64,000 nt of DNA, taken from assembly GCF_010820555.1 (NCBI RefSeq), contig NZ_JAAIKD010000001.1, positions 62,001 to 126,000 of the forward strand, given 5' to 3'. The stretch comes from Psychroflexus aurantiacus (GTDB taxonomy: Bacteria; Bacteroidota; Bacteroidia; Flavobacteriales; Flavobacteriaceae). The position numbers and the translations under genes are program-made. The notes below the pieces were generated by a model. The model did not search any database and had not been told where the DNA came from. It was given only the letters and a program-made list of their open reading frames with translations. This document shows, in pieces, positions 63,683-64,000 of the stretch. Each line of letters starts with the position of its first letter. The first letter of the stretch is position 1.

Positions 63683-64000
63683 ATGAAAAAACATTTATTT
63701 GAAATTCTGCCTGCTCTGATGATGCTTTTTGTATTCCTTTCAAATGCTCATGCACAGACCACAATTTACACTTTAGATTTTGAAACTCCTGGCGGTTACA
63801 CCACCAGCATCCCGGAAGCTGTTGATGAAGCCACCGACTATTTTGGCAGAATTGAATATGGGGTTGATACCCCGGGACCTGCGTTCACAAATTTACAAGG
63901 TCAGTTTTATTTCGGCGCACAGGATATAGACGGCATTTCTTCAGCGCCTGCTTTGCCTGTTTTTCTGAATATATCTGCTATAGATATAACGGGGTATACC
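63683..64000 (+). CDS. Secreted protein, N-terminal part (cut by the window end)
   Basis: 106 codons from ATG 63683 run off the window. A signal peptide (cleavage near SNAHAQ) is followed by TIYTLDFETPGGYTTSIPE…DYFGRIEYG…FYFGAQDIDG…IDITGYT, a beta-rich N-terminal module often seen in T9SS-exported flavobacterial enzymes such as extracellular nucleases and multi-domain cargo. Product type cannot be settled from this fragment. A near-match to the -7 box (TATTTTTA) lies about 35 bases upstream. Confidence 0.8.
   Translation, partial: MKKHLFEILPALMMLFVFLSNAHAQTTIYTLDFETPGGYTTSIPEAVDEATDYFGRIEYGVDTPGPAFTNLQGQFYFGAQDIDGISSAPALPVFLNISAIDITGYT

Noticed and set aside
1-64000. CRISPR arrays, rRNA genes, riboswitches of known classes, integrases or a replication origin
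   Set aside because: Looked for repeat-spacer patterns, rRNA motifs, TPP/cobalamin/SAM-type cores and recombinase genes; none seen.

Overview
This 64 kb window is chromosomal DNA from a member of the Bacteroidota, class Flavobacteriia. The evidence is: type IX secretion (T9SS) sorting tails, promoters with the TAnnTTTG -7 box and no Shine-Dalgarno sequences, 'VGIGT' surface proteins, DUF2480/DUF3078/DUF4136 families, a flavobacterial-type suf operon and a complete mrp (mnh) Na+/H+ antiporter operon, which points to a saline habitat. The species cannot be named from the sequence.

Layout. 0-8 kb: tRNA-Pro, a secreted Arg/Tyr-rich protein, a large lipoprotein zinc protease, a two-gene YeeE/YedE sulfur transporter, an outer-membrane barrel and a T9SS cargo protein. 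8-17 kb: one long minus-strand run of mnhABCDEFG followed without a gap by bioF-bioD-bioA. 17-25 kb: OsmC, DUF2007, thiL, a T9SS LVIVD protein, and a divergent GH15 / trehalose (otsA-otsB fusion) pair. 25-27.4 kb: a small AT-rich island with an IS3-type transposase remnant, a gene tail, a WYL-type regulator and a perfect palindrome. 27.4-36 kb: the suf Fe-S assembly operon (sufA-B-lipoprotein-C-D-S-META-E-DUF59-DUF2480), followed by DUF3078, which has its own promoter. 36-48 kb: dprA, a CPA-type antiporter, MBL hydrolase, S8 and M1 exported peptidases, rbfA-lolE-like, methylmalonyl-CoA epimerase, a CAT-anticodon tRNA, a flavoprotein reductase and an AhpD-like protein. 48-54 kb: accessory region with two paralogous 'VGIGT' secreted proteins flanking the decayed tail of a third copy, a 5'-truncated DUF4136 gene, a ~240-nt structured non-coding RNA candidate and a NUMOD4/HNH endonuclease gene. 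54-64 kb: dus, lepA, an OppC-like permease, an S41 Prc-like protease, surE, a thioesterase, an APC permease and the start of a secreted protein that runs off the window.

The most unusual element is the plus-strand RNA candidate at about 52.8-53.04 kb. It has nested long-range helices, a pseudoknot and G-U wobbles that fix the strand. Its motifs and layout recall the HEARO / OMEGA (IscB-type) guide RNAs. It is followed, where an iscB gene would begin, by a start codon and a short broken reading frame. It therefore looks like an orphan omega-RNA whose nuclease gene has been lost. This assignment is inference and needs a covariance-model search.

Process view: Fe-S assembly, biotin synthesis, pH/Na+ homeostasis, trehalose/osmolyte metabolism and protein export/turnover form the core. 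Mobile-element decay is confined to 25-27.4 kb and 48-54 kb.
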